Of a stretch of DNA of 9,528 bases, positions 7,709-9,528 are shown in pieces. A program made the position numbers and the translations under genes. How positions within the stretch are numbered: the first letter of the stretch is position 1; each line of letters opens with the position of its first letter. Below the pieces are notes generated by a model. That model was not told the origin of the DNA. It ran no database searches and was given only the letters and a program-made list of their open reading frames with translations. This stretch comes from JBAZOY01 sp041648505 (GTDB lineage: Bacteria > Desulfobacterota > Syntrophia > Syntrophales > CG2-30-49-12), in the NCBI GenBank assembly GCA_041648505.1, contig JBAZOY010000078.1, positions 1 to 9,528 of the forward strand. The letters run 5' to 3'.

Positions 7709-7859
7709 CGAATACTTTACCCCGCCATGGCTCTCTAAATGGTATGAAAGGCACTACCGAAGACGGCGTTATAGCCTCACTGACGCACTACGATTGATTT
7801 CTAGGCTATGTAAGGCAATCGGGTGTCACTTTACTAAGGTACTGTTTATGTGTGACTGA
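7701..7859 (+). CDS. possible small basic protein, GTG start
   Basis: An open frame runs from GTG at 7701 to TGA at 7857-7859 and would encode 52 residues: an aromatic N-terminus (EYFTPPWLSKWYERHY), a run of four Arg at 20-23, a helical middle (SLTDALRLISRLCKAI) and a C-terminus with three Cys in all. It overlaps the last 8 bases of the previous gene, as do other genes in this run, and it fills the space up to the terminator 27 bases later. No strong Shine-Dalgarno is visible, so it depends on coupling if translated. The amino-acid make-up looks coding-like, but nothing confirms it. Confidence 0.5.
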   Translation: MDNEYFTPPWLSKWYERHYRRRRYSLTDALRLISRLCKAIGCHFTKVLFMCD

Positions 7860-7886
7860 AAATCAACTGAATATTGCTTGCTGTCC

Positions 7887-7926
7887 CCCTCGGCGCTAGA
7901 ACTCTCCCTAGTGCCGAGGGCTTTTT
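7887..7926 (+). terminator. Rho-independent terminator of the late operon
   Basis: A 13-base-pair stem (7887-7899 with 7908-7920; left arm begins CCCTCGG, right arm ends CCGAGGG) with one G-T wobble closes an 8-base loop and is followed by C and five T (7922-7926). It stands between the last rightward gene and the convergent integrase stop. On the other strand no T-run follows the stem, so it should work mainly for rightward transcripts. Confidence 0.9.
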
Positions 7927-7934
7927 CTGTTTGT

Positions 7935-8885
7935 CTAAATCCCTTTGAAGTTGTCCATCGGTGATACTTTCTGGTGAACTTTCAGGGCATCATCGAATGA
8001 AAGGCTTGATGTGTACTTTCTCGTCATATCCAATGTTGCGTGACCTAGTATTTGCTGAAGTGTGAATAAGTCTCCACCGTTTCTCAGGTAGTTGATGGCG
8101 AAGGTATGGCGGAAGATATGGGCGCCGCGTTTGGAACTATGGACTTCTGCCTGCTTGCAGAGTCTTCTAAGCTGTATCTGCAGACCACCAGCAGTCAGCG
8201 GCTTTCGTTCCTCAGTAAGCCATAGTACCGGGTAGGTATCTACACGCCTTGCAATGTAGCTCAACAAAGCCTGCTTTGCTCTTTTTCCAATCGGTACGAA
8301 TCTTTCCTTATGACCTTTCCCGTAGACCTTAATACAGCCTTTGTTCATGTTGATATCTGACAGCATAATCCCCGCCATCTCCTGAAGTCTGACACCGTTA
8401 TCCAGTAATGAGAAGATGATAGCCCTATTCCTCACATCAACAAAACGTTCCCCGGAGGTACACAGTACCAGATGACTGATGTCTTCATTGCTTAATGGAG
8501 TGATAACCAGCTTGGGGAGTCGTGGTGCTTTCATACCTTCCATGGGAGAATGTTTGATAACCTTCTCCCCGACCAGCCAGGTAAAGAATGTTTTTAGTGT
8601 CCTGAAGTAGATGTGTTGGGTGTGGATACTTACGCCGGTATCCTGTACCTGTTTTAGAAACATCCGGATGGTGTCCTTATCGGGCTTCGGATTGTCGTTG
8701 AACTTTAGAAAGGCATTGATGACAACGGCATAAATCTCAATAGTGCTGGTTGTCTTGCTTTCCACCTGGCAGGCGACAAGGTAATGAAGGGCGTGTTTAT
8801 AGAATGGCTTAAAAGATAGCAGGGAGTCAAGGGGCAAGTGTAACTGAGCGTAGAATTTTTCAGTGGTTAGGGTCTCACTAGCCAT
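7935..8885 (-). CDS. int: tyrosine recombinase / phage integrase
   Basis: The 316-residue protein is a XerC/XerD-like phage integrase. Residues about 23-110 form the SAM-like core-binding domain. The catalytic domain (about 125-305) has the whole set: Arg166 in DNGVRLQEM, Lys190 in GKGHKERFVPIG, His256-x-x-Arg259 in HIFRHT, His282 in LGHATLDMT and the nucleophile Tyr291 in RKYTS. It would cut and rejoin DNA at the attachment core, which lies 35 bases upstream of its ATG (8883-8885). It has no clear arm-binding N-terminal domain, so it may act like the simple Xer-type recombinases. A weak AAGG precedes the start. It is transcribed leftward, downstream of the repressor and membrane genes, and ends 8 bases from the late-operon terminator. 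No directionality factor (xis) was recognised in the window. Confidence 0.95.
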   Translation of the reverse strand: MASETLTTEKFYAQLHLPLDSLLSFKPFYKHALHYLVACQVESKTTSTIEIYAVVINAFLKFNDNPKPDKDTIRMFLKQVQDTGVSIHTQHIYFRTLKTFFTWLVGEKVIKHSPMEGMKAPRLPKLVITPLSNEDISHLVLCTSGERFVDVRNRAIIFSLLDNGVRLQEMAGIMLSDINMNKGCIKVYGKGHKERFVPIGKRAKQALLSYIARRVDTYPVLWLTEERKPLTAGGLQIQLRRLCKQAEVHSSKRGAHIFRHTFAINYLRNGGDLFTLQQILGHATLDMTRKYTSSLSFDDALKVHQKVSPMDNFKGI

Positions 8886-8920
8886 TATTTTTAACCTTTT
8901 TACCTTGATTTAGCCTCAAA

Positions 8921-8964
8921 GTGGGAAGTACAGGGCTCGAACCTGTGACCCCTTGCGTGTAAAG
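8921..8964 (-). other. attachment-site core: tRNA-Val(UAC) 3' half
   Basis: Read leftward, this is the 3' half of a tRNA: anticodon loop with TAC at 8961-8959, anticodon stem 3' strand GCAAG (8956-8952), a variable loop GGGTC, a perfect T arm (ACAGG, loop TTCGAGC, CCTGT), acceptor strand ACTTCCC and discriminator A at 8922, then one C of a CCA. The upstream bases do not pair with the GCAAG strand, and no D arm or 5' acceptor GGGAAGT is present at 8965-9010, so it is not a tRNA gene. Next to the integrase start, it is best read as the core of the attachment site. The rest of the 8886-9022 gap shows no other clear feature; a promoter for the integrase could be there but is not convincing. Confidence 0.85.
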
Positions 8965-9003
8965 TACCAATAAGAAAATTTAGCTCAAATGTTCTAGTTT
9001 ACT

Positions 9004-9017
9004 ATTTCAGCCTCTTA
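9004..9017. repeat. 14-bp direct repeat, copy 1
   Basis: The 14 bases ATTTCAGCCTCTTA are identical to 9333-9346. On the leftward strand this copy reads AAG AGG CTG AAA TAG, the same KRLK-stop as the end of the repressor gene, but here it follows the stop of the membrane-protein gene and belongs to no open gene. It still has the AAGAGG ribosome-binding sequence, but no start codon follows, so it looks vestigial. Confidence 0.8.
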
Positions 9018-9022
9018 GTGAT

Positions 9023-9334
9023 TCATTTCGGTTTGTTAAGTAATTTAGATTTTTCATATTCCTGATATTCCACTTCTGATAGAAACTGCTTGGCGATTTC
9101 ATCCGCTTGTTCAGGACTTTGTTCTTGCTTCCTCGCCCACTTTTCTTTTTGTTCTTTGTTTGCCTTTCTCTCTTTTAGCGCACTACGTAAAACAATTATT
9201 CCGGGAACTAATAATACGAATCCTATAATCCAACCCCAGATTCTAACATCGCTATAAAGTATTAAATTAAGTAAATTATCCCCAAGAATTAGACCACTTA
9301 TTGCTGTGAGTATTATTCCGATTGTTAATTTCAT
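9023..9334 (-). CDS. small two-helix membrane protein coupled to the repressor
   Basis: The 103-residue protein is not recognised. Residues about 3-27 and 32-50 are two membrane helices (the second around IIGFVLLVPGIIVL) with a short loop containing YSDVR. Residues 51-103 are a highly charged cytoplasmic tail rich in Lys, Glu and Gln, which looks helical or coiled-coil. Its ATG (9334-9332) overlaps the repressor's TGA in ATGA, and AAGAGG in the repressor's last codons serves as its ribosome-binding site. Being read with the repressor, it would be expressed in the lysogen; small membrane proteins in this position are often superinfection-exclusion or other lysogenic-conversion factors, but that is inference. 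The gene is noticeably AT-rich compared with the virion genes, suggesting separate origin. Confidence 0.8.
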   Translation of the reverse strand: MKLTIGIILTAISGLILGDNLLNLILYSDVRIWGWIIGFVLLVPGIIVLRSALKERKANKEQKEKWARKQEQSPEQADEIAKQFLSEVEYQEYEKSKLLNKPK

Positions 9335-9528
9335 TTCAGCCTCTTAATCACTTCAATCACCGTCGCCGCTACCTGGCATTCCTGGAAGCGGTACTTACGA
9401 TTGTTATTCTCAAGCCACAACTCATCGGCAACTTTGCGTAGTCTGGCAAGGTGAAGTTCACCGTCTATCAAGCAGGCTACAATATCGCCGTTGTCAATCT
9501 GCCCCTCGCGGTCTACGATAATGATGTC
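9331..9528 (-). CDS. S24/LexA-type phage repressor, C-terminal part (partial)
   Basis: The leftward frame is open from the window edge to the TGA at 9333-9331, giving the last 65 residues. They follow the S24 (LexA/CI/UmuD) domain: DIIIVDREGQIDNGDIVACL, then IDGELHLARLRK, a strand DELWLENNN and a final VAATVIEVIKRLK, aligning with LexA's GDIVVAR, EVTVKRLKK, VELLPENS and IEGLAVGVIR regions. The catalytic Ser and the DNA-binding N-terminus lie outside the window. The position of LexA's catalytic Lys156 (TVKRL) is Ala here (HLARL, residue 28 of the fragment). The likely role is the lysogeny repressor of this phage; a host LexA-like regulator is less likely given the coupled membrane gene and the neighbouring att core and integrase. 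Confidence 0.85.
   Translation of the reverse strand, partial: DIIIVDREGQIDNGDIVACLIDGELHLARLRKVADELWLENNNRKYRFQECQVAATVIEVIKRLK
9333..9346. repeat. 14-bp direct repeat, copy 2 (repressor 3' end)
   Basis: This copy is identical to 9004-9017. It encodes the last codons of the repressor (K-R-L-K) and most of its stop. It also contains the ribosome-binding site of the membrane-protein gene. The two copies bracket that gene exactly. Confidence 0.8.
9340..9345 (-). promoter_or_regulatory. ribosome binding site inside the repressor 3' end
   Basis: On the leftward strand AAGAGG lies 5 bases before the ATG at 9334 and is at the same time the Lys-Arg codon pair near the end of the repressor. Together with the ATGA overlap this indicates that the membrane protein is translated by ribosomes finishing the repressor. 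Confidence 0.65.

Noticed and set aside
8921..8964. An intact tRNA-Val gene
   Set aside because: Only the anticodon loop onward is present. The 5' side of the anticodon stem does not pair, and there is no D arm or 5' acceptor strand.
8958..8986. Leftward promoter TTGAGC with TACTTT, 16 bases apart, upstream of the integrase
   Set aside because: Only about four and three of six bases match the consensus, and the -10 overlaps the tRNA-derived core; too weak to annotate.
1..9528. CRISPR array, insertion sequence or toxin-antitoxin pair
   Set aside because: No regularly spaced repeats, no transposase and no paired small toxin/antitoxin genes were seen. The only exact repeat noted is the 14-bp pair around the membrane gene.

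Overview
The window looks like the late-gene end and lysogeny region of a temperate tailed phage genome. All bacterial-phage signs are present: dense same-strand genes with strong Shine-Dalgarno sites, stop/start overlaps, virion-type beta-rich proteins, a DUF1353 protein, a tyrosine integrase, a tRNA-derived attachment core and an S24 (LexA/CI-type) repressor. The standard genetic code fits every gene. The host cannot be named from the window; the attachment core identifies its target as a bacterial tRNA-Val(UAC) gene.

Layout. Positions 1-7859 form one rightward run. It starts with the last codons of an upstream gene and a small unknown protein (41-286). Next come large structural proteins: a beta-rich protein (289-1425), a LamG/concanavalin-A-like protein (1436-2698), a small unknown protein (2702-2935), a virion protein carrying a nested jelly-roll (2948-4234) and a 762-residue tail protein with a CBM-like domain and propeller-like repeats (4236-6524). 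A tightly coupled run of small genes follows: a degenerate PD-(D/E)XK/Vsr-like protein, a two-helix membrane protein, DUF1353, a one-helix membrane protein with a CPACH motif, and a short basic ORF starting at GTG. A strong hairpin terminator at 7887-7926 ends this run.

Positions 7935-9528 read leftward. In transcription order they hold the C-terminal part of an S24-type repressor, a small two-helix membrane protein translationally coupled to it, a tRNA-Val 3'-half (the att core), and the integrase. The two halves converge on the terminator.

How the genes work together (inference). The right part sets lysogeny: repressor, a co-transcribed membrane protein that may act in the lysogen, and integration into tRNA-Val. 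The left part builds the tail or virion surface, with sugar-binding-type folds spliced into several structural proteins, and ends with candidate lysis genes. No endolysin was recognised.

The most notable points are: the repressor has Ala where the S24 catalytic Lys should be; the membrane gene beside it is flanked by a 14-bp direct repeat made of the repressor's own 3' end; the att core has no tRNA 5' half beside it, which suggests an unintegrated (attP) form; and jelly-roll or lectin-like domains are inserted inside other domains in consecutive virion genes.
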